Source: Holosporales bacterium
GTDB taxonomy: Bacteria > Pseudomonadota > Alphaproteobacteria > Paracaedibacterales > UBA11393
Direction: 5' to 3'
Assembly: GCA_003542655.1 (NCBI GenBank)
Contig: DPKF01000018.1
Coordinates: 3,213 to 8,577, forward strand
Length of the DNA: 5,365 nucleotides
Part shown: piece by piece, positions 1 to 5,365 of the stretch
Layout of the letters: each line of letters starts with the position of its first letter
How positions within the stretch are numbered: the first letter of the stretch is position 1
The notes under the pieces: model-generated
What the model was told of the DNA's origin: nothing
Database searches by the model: none
What the model saw: the letters and a program-made list of their open reading frames with translations, nothing else
Translations under genes and position numbers: made by a program

Positions 1-36
1 CGCGTGTCGGGGGTTCAAGTCCCTCTCCCGCTACCA
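1..36 (+). tRNA. tRNA 3' end (partial, probably elongator tRNA-Met)
   Basis: The window opens inside a tRNA. Bases 1-3 fit the end of the anticodon stem, GTGTC (4-8) is a five-base class I variable loop, and GGGGG (9-13) pairs with CCCTC (21-25) around the T loop TTCAAGT (14-20). Bases 26-32 (TCCCGCT) are the 3' acceptor strand, then discriminator A33 and an encoded CCA (34-36). The anticodon is outside the window. The string CCGCGTGTCGGGGGTTCAAG and discriminator A recall alphaproteobacterial elongator tRNA-Met, and that identity is inference from memory. A tRNA-Leu is the main alternative, because GGTTCAAGTCC is also common there, but the short variable loop argues against it. No clear hairpin terminator follows, only a T run at 60-65. 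Confidence 0.85.
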
Positions 37-68
37 CTGCACTGCCTTTTACGTTTCTATTTTTTAGC

Positions 69-97
69 TTACCAATTTTATAAAAATACTTTAAAAT
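69..97 (+). promoter_or_regulatory. Probable sigma70 promoter for the sodB operon
   Basis: TTACCA (69-74, 4 of 6 matches to TTGACA) is followed after exactly 17 bases by TAAAAT (92-97, 5 of 6 matches to TATAAT). Transcription would start near 104, giving a leader of about 23 bases before the sodB ATG. The spacer contains a perfect 10-base palindrome, TTTTATAAAA (76-85). In AT-rich DNA such matches arise by chance, so this is a reasonable candidate only. Confidence 0.45.
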
Positions 98-115
98 AGG
101 GATAGTTAATTTTAA
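91..115. promoter_or_regulatory. Inverted repeat over the sodB -10 and start region, possible operator
   Basis: TTAAAAT (91-97) and ATTTTAA (109-115) are perfect inverted copies separated by 11 bases. The left arm is the predicted -10 element and the right arm lies just downstream of the predicted start site, a position where a bound repressor would block transcription. The genes downstream (Fe-SOD, metal permease) are of the kind often controlled by Fur-family regulators, but the arms do not match a Fur, Irr or Zur consensus that I can name. The arms are all A/T, so chance is a serious alternative. Confidence 0.25.
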
Positions 116-126
116 AAACGTCGAAA

Positions 127-723
127 ATGCAACATATCCTCCCTCAATTGCCGTACGCTCTAGATGCTTTGTCGCCTCATATTAGCCAAGAAACCTTGGA
201 ATTGCATTATGGTAAGCATCATCAAACATATGTGACTAATTTAAATAATCTGTTAGAAAATTCCGACTTATCAAACCTGTCACTTGAAGAAATTATATTA
301 AAAACATCAGGAAAGTCAGATCTTGCCGGTCTCTTTAACAATGCAGCGCAAGTCTGGAACCATACTTTTTATTGGCACTGTCTATCACCAAATGGTGGTG
401 GAGATCCTAAAGGCATTCTTAAAGACATGATTGAAAAAAACTTTGGTTCTCTTGAGACATTTAAAACACTGTTTAAAACAGCGTGCTTAACACAATTTGG
501 ATCAGGCTGGGCTTGGCTGGTTCAAGAAGGCGCAAATCTAAAAATCGTCAAAACGTCTAATGCTGAAACACCGATGACGCAAGGGTCAAAACCACTCTTA
601 ACATGTGACGTGTGGGAACATGCTTATTATGTTGATTTTAAAAATCGCCGTCCGGATTACGTTGATACCTTTCTGAAACATTTAGTCAATTGGGATTTTG
701 CAGCAGAACAGTTGGAAAGTTAG
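127..723 (+). CDS. sodB: Superoxide dismutase, iron type
   Basis: This enzyme converts superoxide to hydrogen peroxide and oxygen in the cytoplasm. The 198-residue product is full length for the family. It has the N-terminal helical-hairpin domain (about 1-90) and the C-terminal alpha/beta domain (about 97-195). The four metal ligands are visible: H27 in LELHYGKHH, H79 in AAQVWNHTFYW, and D161 and H165 in DVWEHAYYVDF. Q75 in AAQVWNH, with FGSGWAWL at 124-131, is the arrangement of Fe-SODs, whereas Mn-SODs carry the second-shell Gln in the later motif. There is no signal peptide. The ATG at 127 begins the canonical N-terminus (LPxLPYxxxALxPHIS), so the start is secure although no good Shine-Dalgarno precedes it. 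It is the first gene of an apparent operon, with the stop only 8 bases before the permease start. Metal use (Fe versus cambialistic) cannot be proved from sequence. Confidence 0.95.
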   Translation: MQHILPQLPYALDALSPHISQETLELHYGKHHQTYVTNLNNLLENSDLSNLSLEEIILKTSGKSDLAGLFNNAAQVWNHTFYWHCLSPNGGGDPKGILKDMIEKNFGSLETFKTLFKTACLTQFGSGWAWLVQEGANLKIVKTSNAETPMTQGSKPLLTCDVWEHAYYVDFKNRRPDYVDTFLKHLVNWDFAAEQLES

Positions 724-731
724 TTCTATTC

Positions 732-1529
732 ATGAACGAACCCCTTTTAATAGCACTACTATCTGGTGTCTGCCTCAGCTTTTTGTTAGCACCCCTTGGG
801 TGCTATTTGCTTTGGCAGCGTATGGCTTTTTTGGGTGATACTTTGTCGCACAGTGCCATTTTAGGTATTGCCTTAAGTGTTTTGTTTCATTTTCCCTTTT
901 ACCATCTAGGGACCATTGTTTATCTTGTGGGCTTTGTTTTGCTTTTCGATCAGTTTACGTCTAAAAAGAGTCTTTCAAATGATACGGCATTATCTTTATT
1001 GTCGTATGGCGGCATGTCCTTTGGTCTGGTGATTTTACACCTTTGCGGACAAGATAATACGTTAAAGCATATTTTATTTGGTGACTTGCTTTCTATGGAT
1101 TATCAAAGCTTATCCTGGCTTGCTATTCTTGCTATTGTTGTCAATATTTATTTAGGCATTTTCCATAAACAACTTATCCTTTATATTTTAGATTCAGAAC
1201 TCGCACAACAGTCGGGCTTAAATGTAAAACAAATTCGCTTATTATTTTTATTAACGTCAGCCATTGTAATTGCTGTTGCTATCCATTGGGTTGGTGCGCT
1301 CATAGCGCCCGCACTTTTAATAATTCCCTGTACCGCTGTTTTTACAACCACGGCATCACCAAAAGAAACGATAAAAAAAGCGCTGTTATTTGCGTTCTTT
1401 TCTTTCCCAATCGGTGTATTGGGATCATTTTACCTTTCCCTTCCCATAGGGCCTGTAATTGTTTGCGCGTTTATTATGATACTCATTACAAAATGGTTGC
1501 TCAGAAAAACACCCATATTTAGGCATTAA
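732..1529 (+). CDS. znuB: Zinc/manganese ABC importer permease, ZnuB-like (ABC-3 family)
   Basis: This is the membrane-spanning subunit of a divalent-metal importer of the inner membrane. It should work as a dimer with an ATPase (ZnuC) and a periplasmic binding protein (ZnuA). The 265-residue product matches the family length and is almost entirely hydrophobic, with about seven or eight membrane segments. Family signatures are APLGCYLLWQRMAFLGDTLSH (family GxxxxxRxxFxGDxLxH; residues 20-40), the cytoplasmic coupling-loop segment DSELAQQSGL (154-163), and WVGALIAPALLIIP (186-199). The ATG at 732 is chosen because it gives the normal N-terminus. An upstream in-frame ATG at 690 would add 14 unrelated residues read through the end of sodB. 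A weak GGAAAG lies at 714-719. Neither znuA nor znuC is adjacent, so the partners are presumably encoded elsewhere. The metal could be zinc, manganese or iron. Its position after an Fe-SOD gene does not settle this. Confidence 0.9.
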   Translation: MNEPLLIALLSGVCLSFLLAPLGCYLLWQRMAFLGDTLSHSAILGIALSVLFHFPFYHLGTIVYLVGFVLLFDQFTSKKSLSNDTALSLLSYGGMSFGLVILHLCGQDNTLKHILFGDLLSMDYQSLSWLAILAIVVNIYLGIFHKQLILYILDSELAQQSGLNVKQIRLLFLLTSAIVIAVAIHWVGALIAPALLIIPCTAVFTTTASPKETIKKALLFAFFSFPIGVLGSFYLSLPIGPVIVCAFIMILITKWLLRKTPIFRH

Positions 1530-1537
1530 AAATTAGC

Positions 1538-1858
1538 ATGTTATTTTGTCCACCCCTTAAAGATATGCCCATCAAAGAAACCCTTGATGGGGTTATTTTA
1601 TATATAAAAGTCACACCAAATGCTGTAAAAAATAAAATTGGCAGCATTGAAGCTGGACAATTTCATACAACTTTAAAAATATTTATTCAAGAACCTGCTG
1701 TGGACGGTAAAGCAAATAAAGCGGTTATTCATTTTTTGCAAAATCTTTTTAATTGCCCAAAAAATGCAATCAGCATACAATCAGGGCAATTACAGCGTGC
1801 AAAATCAGTTTTAATTACTGGTTTTAATGCTAAAGATATTATAAAAAAAATTATTTAA
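1538..1858 (+). CDS. DUF167 / YggU family protein
   Basis: This is a small protein of the widespread DUF167 (YggU) family, which has a compact alpha/beta fold and no established biochemical role. The family pattern is visible: a strand ending in IKVTPNAVKNKI (about 23-34, equivalent to the usual V.PxAxxxxI), then VDGKANKAVIHFLQNLF (about 55-71), then SGQLQRAKSVLITG (81-94), equivalent to the usual GxxSRxKxVxIxG. The product is 106 residues from the ATG at 1538, which is normal in length. A second in-frame ATG at 1565 would give 97 residues starting MPIKETLDGVILYIKV, close to typical N-termini. Neither start has a convincing Shine-Dalgarno. The gene sits 8 bases after the permease stop and 16 before mltA, so it is almost certainly cotranscribed with both. 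Confidence 0.85.
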   Translation: MLFCPPLKDMPIKETLDGVILYIKVTPNAVKNKIGSIEAGQFHTTLKIFIQEPAVDGKANKAVIHFLQNLFNCPKNAISIQSGQLQRAKSVLITGFNAKDIIKKII

Positions 1859-1874
1859 TCTAGGAATATACCAC

Positions 1875-2963
1875 ATGTTTAGATCTATCCACATACTTTT
1901 CTTAGGGCTGCTGATTGTATTGCTTACAAATTGTACAGGTCCTGATACACATTTAACCTTAACGCCTATAGATTATGAACAACTCCCAAGTTTTCATAGA
2001 GATCGCATGGTTGAGGCGCTTCCTGCTTTGAAAACAAGCTGTGAAGCTATTATTAAAAACCCAAATAAAAAATATTATTCGGCATTTGGTTATAGGACAA
2101 TGGAAGATTTTACGCCGCTTTGCCATTGTCTTTTGAATAGGCCTATTCAGCATGAGCAAGAATTACGTCAGCTTATAACCAAACATCTTACCCCCTATAA
2201 AGTGACTGTTAATGGATCTAATGATGGTATTTTTACTGGATATTATGAACCTATTTTAAATGGATCTTTAACAAGGCACGGTAAATATCAAACACCTTTA
2301 TATAAAAAACCAAATTCTAGGACACTGGCAACACTGCCCCGAAAAGACATTGTTCGTGGTGCATTAAAAGGTAGAAATTTAGAACTTGTTTATGTGGATG
2401 ATCCTATAGCTGCATTTTTTATACAAGTTCAAGGATCAGGTCGTGTGCGTTTGCAAAATGGCAAAATGCTTCATCTGGGTTATTCATCTGGCAACAAACA
2501 ACCCTATACACCCATTGGAAGAACTTTATTAGATCAAGGCTATTTAGTAAAAGACAGAGACCCTATTACGATGCAATCGATTTCGCAGTGGCTAAAAAAT
2601 AACCCTTCTAAGGCGGAAGAGATTATGTCTTCAAATGAGAGCTATGTTTTTTTTATGATTAGAAAAGGTGGAATGGGCCCTATAGGATCTCAAAATGTTC
2701 CCATCACAGCGGGGCGATCAATGGCGATTGATCCAAAATTTGTTGCGCTTGGCACCCCCTTATGGCTGGATATGTGTGACAAAAATTTAGGATCATTTCA
2801 ACGCCTTATGGTTGCGCAAGATACTGGTGGCGCTATTAAAGGTGGTATTCGCGGCGATTATTTCTTTGGAACTGGCCATAATGCGGGCGAAAAAGCTGGT
2901 GTTTTAAATGCTAACGGAACTTTTTTCTTATTGTTACCAAAAATTCAGTCGCTACAATCGTAA
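1875..2963 (+). CDS. mltA: Membrane-bound lytic murein transglycosylase A, lipoprotein
   Basis: This enzyme cleaves the MurNAc-GlcNAc bond of peptidoglycan, leaving a 1,6-anhydro end, and works from the periplasmic face of a membrane. The product is 362 residues. It has a lipoprotein signal at 1-20 with a hydrophobic core (I7-L17) and lipobox LTNC, lipidated at C20. Asn at the -1 position is unusual. The MltA barrel domain follows, with GYYEPILNG (122-130), TPLY (140-143) and FFIQVQGSGRV (181-191). The C-terminal 3D domain contains AGRSMAIDP (279-287), VALGTPLWL (290-298), AQDTGGAIKG (314-323) and RGDYFFGTG (326-334). D328 aligns with the catalytic aspartate of E. coli MltA (D308, recalled) and D316 with its companion. 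Both are present, so the enzyme looks active. AGGA at 1862-1865 sits 9 bases before the ATG and supports the start. No clear terminator follows. Confidence 0.95.
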   Translation: MFRSIHILFLGLLIVLLTNCTGPDTHLTLTPIDYEQLPSFHRDRMVEALPALKTSCEAIIKNPNKKYYSAFGYRTMEDFTPLCHCLLNRPIQHEQELRQLITKHLTPYKVTVNGSNDGIFTGYYEPILNGSLTRHGKYQTPLYKKPNSRTLATLPRKDIVRGALKGRNLELVYVDDPIAAFFIQVQGSGRVRLQNGKMLHLGYSSGNKQPYTPIGRTLLDQGYLVKDRDPITMQSISQWLKNNPSKAEEIMSSNESYVFFMIRKGGMGPIGSQNVPITAGRSMAIDPKFVALGTPLWLDMCDKNLGSFQRLMVAQDTGGAIKGGIRGDYFFGTGHNAGEKAGVLNANGTFFLLLPKIQSLQS

Positions 2964-2987
2964 AAAGTGTGACAAAAATACCATATG

Positions 2988-3010
2988 TTAAAATTTAATT
3001 AAAATTTTAT
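2988..3010. promoter_or_regulatory. A/T inverted repeat with an overlapping CtrA-like TTAA-N7-TTAA site
   Basis: TAAAATTT (2989-2996) and AAATTTTA (3002-3009) are perfect 8-base inverted arms around a 5-base centre. Overlapping them, TTAA (2988-2991) and TTAA (2999-3002) are spaced by exactly 7 bases, the core of the alphaproteobacterial CtrA-binding consensus, though the trailing C is missing. The site ends about 25 bases upstream of the -10 proposed for the porin promoter and overlaps no gene. The arms are pure A/T and lack a following T tract, so it is not a convincing terminator. Either reading may be chance in so AT-rich a gap. Confidence 0.25.
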
Positions 3011-3012
3011 AA

Positions 3013-3040
3013 TTGCACTGATGTTTACTTTTATCATAAT
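3013..3040 (+). promoter_or_regulatory. Possible promoter of the porin gene
   Basis: TTGCAC (3013-3018, 3 of 6 matches to TTGACA) and CATAAT (3035-3040, 5 of 6 matches to TATAAT) are separated by 16 bases. The predicted start near 3047 would leave a leader of about 43 bases. A promoter is expected here because the gap after mltA is 126 bases, much longer than the gaps inside the upstream operon, and because porins are usually highly expressed. Confidence 0.35.
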
Positions 3041-3080
3041 TTGATTAAAACTTTATATATAGGCAACTAATTTCAATTTT

Positions 3081-3085
3081 GGAGA
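3081..3085 (+). promoter_or_regulatory. Strong ribosome binding site of the porin gene
   Basis: GGAGA lies 4 bases before the ATG at 3090. It is the best Shine-Dalgarno in the window and contrasts with the weak or absent ones before sodB and the DUF167 gene. It fixes the porin start and fits high expression. Confidence 0.75.
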
Positions 3086-3089
3086 TAAA

Positions 3090-4655
3090 ATGAAATTAAA
3101 ACATTTATTACTATTAGGCGCATCTATGTCTGTAGCATCTACAGCTTTTGCGACCACTGGAACACCAGAGAATGCAAATCCAATACCTGAAAAAGAAGTT
3201 CAGGCAAAAGCTGTTAATAAAAAACCAATGAATGCAAAGCTTGCTCATGTAAAAGCAATGCCTGTAAAGGCAGTACAGATAAAAGAAGAAAAAGTGTACT
3301 GTGATTCAGCTTGTGACAATAAGAGTGCAGCAACACCAGTTGGCTATATGAAGTTAACAGACAATGTATTCATTGGCGTTCACGGTTATGTGCATGCGGT
3401 ATTAAACTATGACATTGGTGCATTTACCGGTGATTATAGCCAAGCATATCATTTTGCATGGAATAGATTAAACGATACGCCTGGCGCTCCGGGTGCTATC
3501 AACTCACCTAATAAAAAAGGTGTTGTTTCTGGTCATATGAAGCAAACACGCTTAAAACTTAACATGTTAACAAGAACATGCAAATTTGGTGATATTAAAG
3601 GTACATTAGAAACTGATTTCTATGCTGACCAAACATATGGAAAAGCAAACAGCAGCACTGTCGCTGCTACATATGCGCTAAGCAACCCATCCATAAGTGG
3701 ATCTTTAAAGTTAAGACTGCGTCTTGCGTTTATTGATATTGGCCAATGGACAATCGGTCAGGATTATTCAACATTCCATAATTTCCCGCAAGCCAGCACT
3801 GCTGACTTTGTTGGACAATATGGTGATTCAACACGTCAACCTGTTTTGCGCTACACATGGAAAGCAAATAAAATGTTCACATGGGTAAACTCTCTAGAAC
3901 GTCCAAGTGCTGATTATATTAGCTTTAACAGTGCGGGGGCAAACAACCCTGCAGGCAAAGCAGTTGTAATAAATAAAACGGGTAGTGGTCAAGACCGCGC
4001 AGAACATAATCTTCCTGATTTTGCAACACGCATGAATTTTGCTGTTGGTAACGGTCATGAATTTGGTCTTCGTGGTGTTGTAAGAAAGCTATCTTTTAAA
4101 GAGCAAAGCAGCTTTGCAGGTCGTCGCGTTTCTAAAACGGGATATGGTTTGGGTACTGACGTTAAAATAATGACGGCAAAAGGTGGTTATGTTTCAGCTG
4201 TATTAAATTATGGTCGCGGTGTGAACCAATATATTGCAGAATATGAAGGCCATTCAGCCGTTCTGGACACGGCAACAAACAAACTAATGTTGCAGACAAC
4301 AACACAATGGGGTGTTGGTTTAACACAACCATTTAACGATATGTGGGCAATGAATCTTGGTTTCTCTCGTGGTAAGGTTAACAAAGCTGGCATGCTTGAA
4401 ACAGGTTTAACCTATAATCTTGCTGGTCAAAGCGGAGCAGGTGGAACGAATGTGATGTTAGAAAATGGTGCACGTGTACCGACACGTTCAATTGATCGTT
4501 ATTTCGCTAACCTTATGTGGACCCCGGTTGAAGATGTTAAATTAGGCCTTGAATACATGCACTCAGTTAAAAAGGGCATGAAAGATTCAACATTGACAAG
4601 ATGCTTAAAAGCATCCGGGAATCGTGTTTTGGCAACAGCACGCTACTCTTTCTAA
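3090..4655 (+). CDS. Outer-membrane porin, DcaP-like
   Basis: The product is a 521-residue beta-barrel protein that probably forms trimeric diffusion channels in the outer membrane. Residues 1-21 are a Sec signal peptide with likely cleavage after AFA (19-21). A lysine-rich pentapeptide-repeat linker (35-69) and a CX3C pair (C71, C75) follow, and the barrel begins near 86 (VFIGVHGYVHAVLNYD, 93-108). DcaP-family resemblance is seen in LRLAFIDIGQWTIGQDYSTF (210-229) with TADF (237-240) and RQPVLRYTW (249-257), which correspond to the family's VGQxxSTF, DF and RxPxxRYxW. Many alternating polar/hydrophobic strands follow, ending in ARYSF with a terminal Phe, the signal read by the Bam complex. 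Family assignment is from recalled motifs. A general alphaproteobacterial porin is the alternative. Four cysteines (71, 75, 164, 505) are unusual for a porin. The gene has its own probable promoter, a strong Shine-Dalgarno and an intrinsic terminator 22 bases after the stop. Substrate is unknown. Confidence 0.85.
   Translation: MKLKHLLLLGASMSVASTAFATTGTPENANPIPEKEVQAKAVNKKPMNAKLAHVKAMPVKAVQIKEEKVYCDSACDNKSAATPVGYMKLTDNVFIGVHGYVHAVLNYDIGAFTGDYSQAYHFAWNRLNDTPGAPGAINSPNKKGVVSGHMKQTRLKLNMLTRTCKFGDIKGTLETDFYADQTYGKANSSTVAATYALSNPSISGSLKLRLRLAFIDIGQWTIGQDYSTFHNFPQASTADFVGQYGDSTRQPVLRYTWKANKMFTWVNSLERPSADYISFNSAGANNPAGKAVVINKTGSGQDRAEHNLPDFATRMNFAVGNGHEFGLRGVVRKLSFKEQSSFAGRRVSKTGYGLGTDVKIMTAKGGYVSAVLNYGRGVNQYIAEYEGHSAVLDTATNKLMLQTTTQWGVGLTQPFNDMWAMNLGFSRGKVNKAGMLETGLTYNLAGQSGAGGTNVMLENGARVPTRSIDRYFANLMWTPVEDVKLGLEYMHSVKKGMKDSTLTRCLKASGNRVLATARYSF
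3192..3296 (+). repeat. Seven degenerate 15-base units encoding lysine-led pentapeptides in the porin linker
   Basis: Residues 35-69 of the porin read as seven tandem pentapeptides: KEVQA, KAVNK, KPMNA, KLAHV, KAMPV, KAVQI, KEEKV. Lysine is invariant at position 1 (K35, 40, 45, 50, 55, 60, 65). Position 3 is mostly V or M and position 5 mostly A, V or I. The DNA has a matching 15-base period beginning with AAA or AAG, but the units have diverged at synonymous and nonsynonymous sites, so the array is old or under selection for protein pattern. It lies between the signal peptide and the barrel, in the part expected to be periplasmic. Confidence 0.8.
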
Positions 4656-4676
4656 TAGAAAAAAATTAGATCTTAT

Positions 4677-4706
4677 AAGGTCGGGGCACTTTCCCCGACC
4701 TTTTTT
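4677..4706 (+). terminator. Rho-independent terminator after the porin
   Basis: GGTCGGGG (4679-4686) pairs perfectly with CCCCGACC (4693-4700) around the 6-base loop CACTTT. The flanking AA and TT extend the stem to 10 bp, and a run of six T (4701-4706) follows. It begins 21 bases after the porin stop codon. The right half is purine-poor on the other strand, with no strong T tract for reverse termination, so it serves the + strand. It separates the porin unit from the exonuclease gene. Confidence 0.95.
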
Positions 4707-4761
4707 ATTATGTATCGTTAACGTATAGAAGCGCCGCGTGCAAAAATTAAGTTTTAGAAAT

Positions 4762-4790
4762 TTGATCATATAAGCTACAATCAATATACG
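4762..4790 (+). promoter_or_regulatory. Weak candidate promoter for the exonuclease gene
   Basis: TTGATC (4762-4767, 4 of 6 matches) and TATACG (4785-4790, 4 of 6 matches) are 17 bases apart. An alternative -10, TATAAG (4769-4774, 5 of 6 matches), has only a poor -35 (TTAAGT, 4747-4752). A promoter is expected somewhere between 4707 and 4800 because the preceding terminator is strong, but neither candidate is compelling. Confidence 0.2.
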
Positions 4791-4800
4791 TTGACTATAA

Positions 4801-5365
4801 ATGATTGATAAAATGAAAAATAATATCATTGTGCATCAGGGCGATTTGCCTGATAACGTTTCTTTTAAGGGGTCAGTTGCCATAGATACTGAAGCCATGG
4901 GGCTTATCCATGCGCGTGATCGCCTTTGTGTTGTTCAGTTATTTAGTGGTCATGATACAGACCCCATTCACTTGGTTCAAATACCAAATATTAAGGGGCA
5001 TCAGGCCCCAAATTTAGTAAAATTATTATTAGATAAAAAAGTAATAAAACTTTTTCATTACGCACGCTTTGATGTTTCTATTCTTATGTACACATTTAAT
5101 ATTGAGATTCAAAATATTTTCTGTACCAAAATTGCATCACGTTTATGCAGAACATATACAGGCAGACATAGTTTGAAAGATTTATGTAAAGATTTTATTG
5201 GTATTGATCTGTCAAAAGAGGAACAGACATCCGATTGGGGTGCAGAAAATCTAACCACACTTCAACAACAATATGCTGCAAAAGATGTTTTATATTTGCA
5301 TAAAATCAAAGATGTGCTCCAGCAGATGTTAATACGTGAGAACAGGGCTGAAATGGCCCAAGCAT
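4801..5365 (+). CDS. Ribonuclease D-like 3'-5' exonuclease (DEDDy), 3' end cut by window
   Basis: This is a 3'-5' exoribonuclease domain of the RNase D / DEDDy family, likely cytoplasmic and acting in RNA 3'-end trimming. The 188 residues in the window have no stop. Exo motif I is AIDTEAMGL (27-35; D29, E31), followed by RDRLCVVQLF (39-48). Motif II is HYARFDVSIL (86-95; D91). Motif III is YAAKDVLYL (158-166; Y158, D162), the Y-x3-D form that defines DEDDy. HSLKDLC (123-129) and DWGAENLT (145-152) are also typical of RNase D. The short alphaproteobacterial forms of about 200 residues lack the HRDC domains of E. coli Rnd, and this one looks like that type, with only a few residues likely missing. 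An in-frame TAA at 4798-4800 bounds the start. ATG 4801 and ATG 4813 are both possible, the second giving the more typical N-terminus. Neither has a Shine-Dalgarno. Confidence 0.9.
   Translation, partial: MIDKMKNNIIVHQGDLPDNVSFKGSVAIDTEAMGLIHARDRLCVVQLFSGHDTDPIHLVQIPNIKGHQAPNLVKLLLDKKVIKLFHYARFDVSILMYTFNIEIQNIFCTKIASRLCRTYTGRHSLKDLCKDFIGIDLSKEEQTSDWGAENLTTLQQQYAAKDVLYLHKIKDVLQQMLIRENRAEMAQA

Noticed and set aside
37..65. Possible terminator for the tRNA (T run at 60-65)
   Set aside because: No stable GC-rich hairpin precedes the T run, so it cannot be called a terminator.
690..731. Longer N-terminus for the permease starting at the ATG at 690
   Set aside because: The extra 14 residues come from reading the end of sodB in another frame and resemble no ZnuB N-terminus. 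The ATG at 732 gives the family-typical start and an 8-base gap.
1286..1522. A 78-codon + strand open frame inside the permease gene
   Set aside because: It lies wholly within znuB in another frame, and its protein is cysteine- and histidine-scattered with no family features. It is a shadow frame.
1959..2159. A 66-codon minus strand open frame
   Set aside because: It is antisense to the well-supported mltA coding region and has no recognizable motif or ribosome site.
4208..4393. A 61-codon minus strand open frame
   Set aside because: It is antisense inside the porin gene, and its composition is what reverse reading of a beta-barrel gene gives by chance.
4605..4829. A 74-codon minus strand open frame
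   Set aside because: It crosses the porin 3' end, the intrinsic terminator hairpin and the exonuclease start. The protein has no family resemblance.
1..5365. CRISPR arrays, insertion sequences, integrases or defence genes
   Set aside because: No direct-repeat/spacer pattern, terminal inverted repeats, transposase or integrase motifs were seen. The tRNA 3' end at the left edge could be an integration site, but no integrase or repeat of its end is present in the window.

Overview
The window is AT-rich bacterial DNA with every supported gene on the + strand. It most resembles a low-GC alphaproteobacterium. The evidence is the RNase D-like exonuclease with the motif DTEAMGL followed by RDRLCVVQL, a tRNA 3' end of alphaproteobacterial type, and an outer-membrane porin of the DcaP type. 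A host-associated lineage such as Holosporales is possible, but this rests on composition and recalled family resemblance, not on a search.

Layout. Bases 1-36 are the 3' end of a tRNA, probably elongator tRNA-Met. A sigma70-like promoter (about 69-97) follows and begins a tightly packed run of four genes with gaps of 8, 8 and 16 bases. These are iron superoxide dismutase (sodB), the membrane permease of a zinc/manganese ABC importer (znuB-like), a small DUF167/YggU protein, and a lipoprotein lytic transglycosylase (mltA). After a 126-base AT-rich gap with a probable promoter, an 8-bp inverted repeat and a CtrA-like half-site pair comes a 521-residue porin with a strong Shine-Dalgarno. A textbook intrinsic terminator (4677-4706) closes that unit. 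A ribonuclease D-like DEDDy exonuclease starts at 4801 (or 4813) and runs off the right edge.

How the genes relate. The first four genes look like one transcript that mixes oxidative defence, divalent-metal uptake and peptidoglycan turnover. The porin appears to be its own transcription unit. ZnuB has no ZnuA or ZnuC beside it, so its partners must lie elsewhere.

Most of the window is ordinary housekeeping and envelope content, and I see no clear new system. The most unusual signal is in the porin. Between the signal peptide and the barrel is a segment in which lysine recurs exactly every five residues over seven units (15-base period in the DNA), followed at once by a CX3C cysteine pair.
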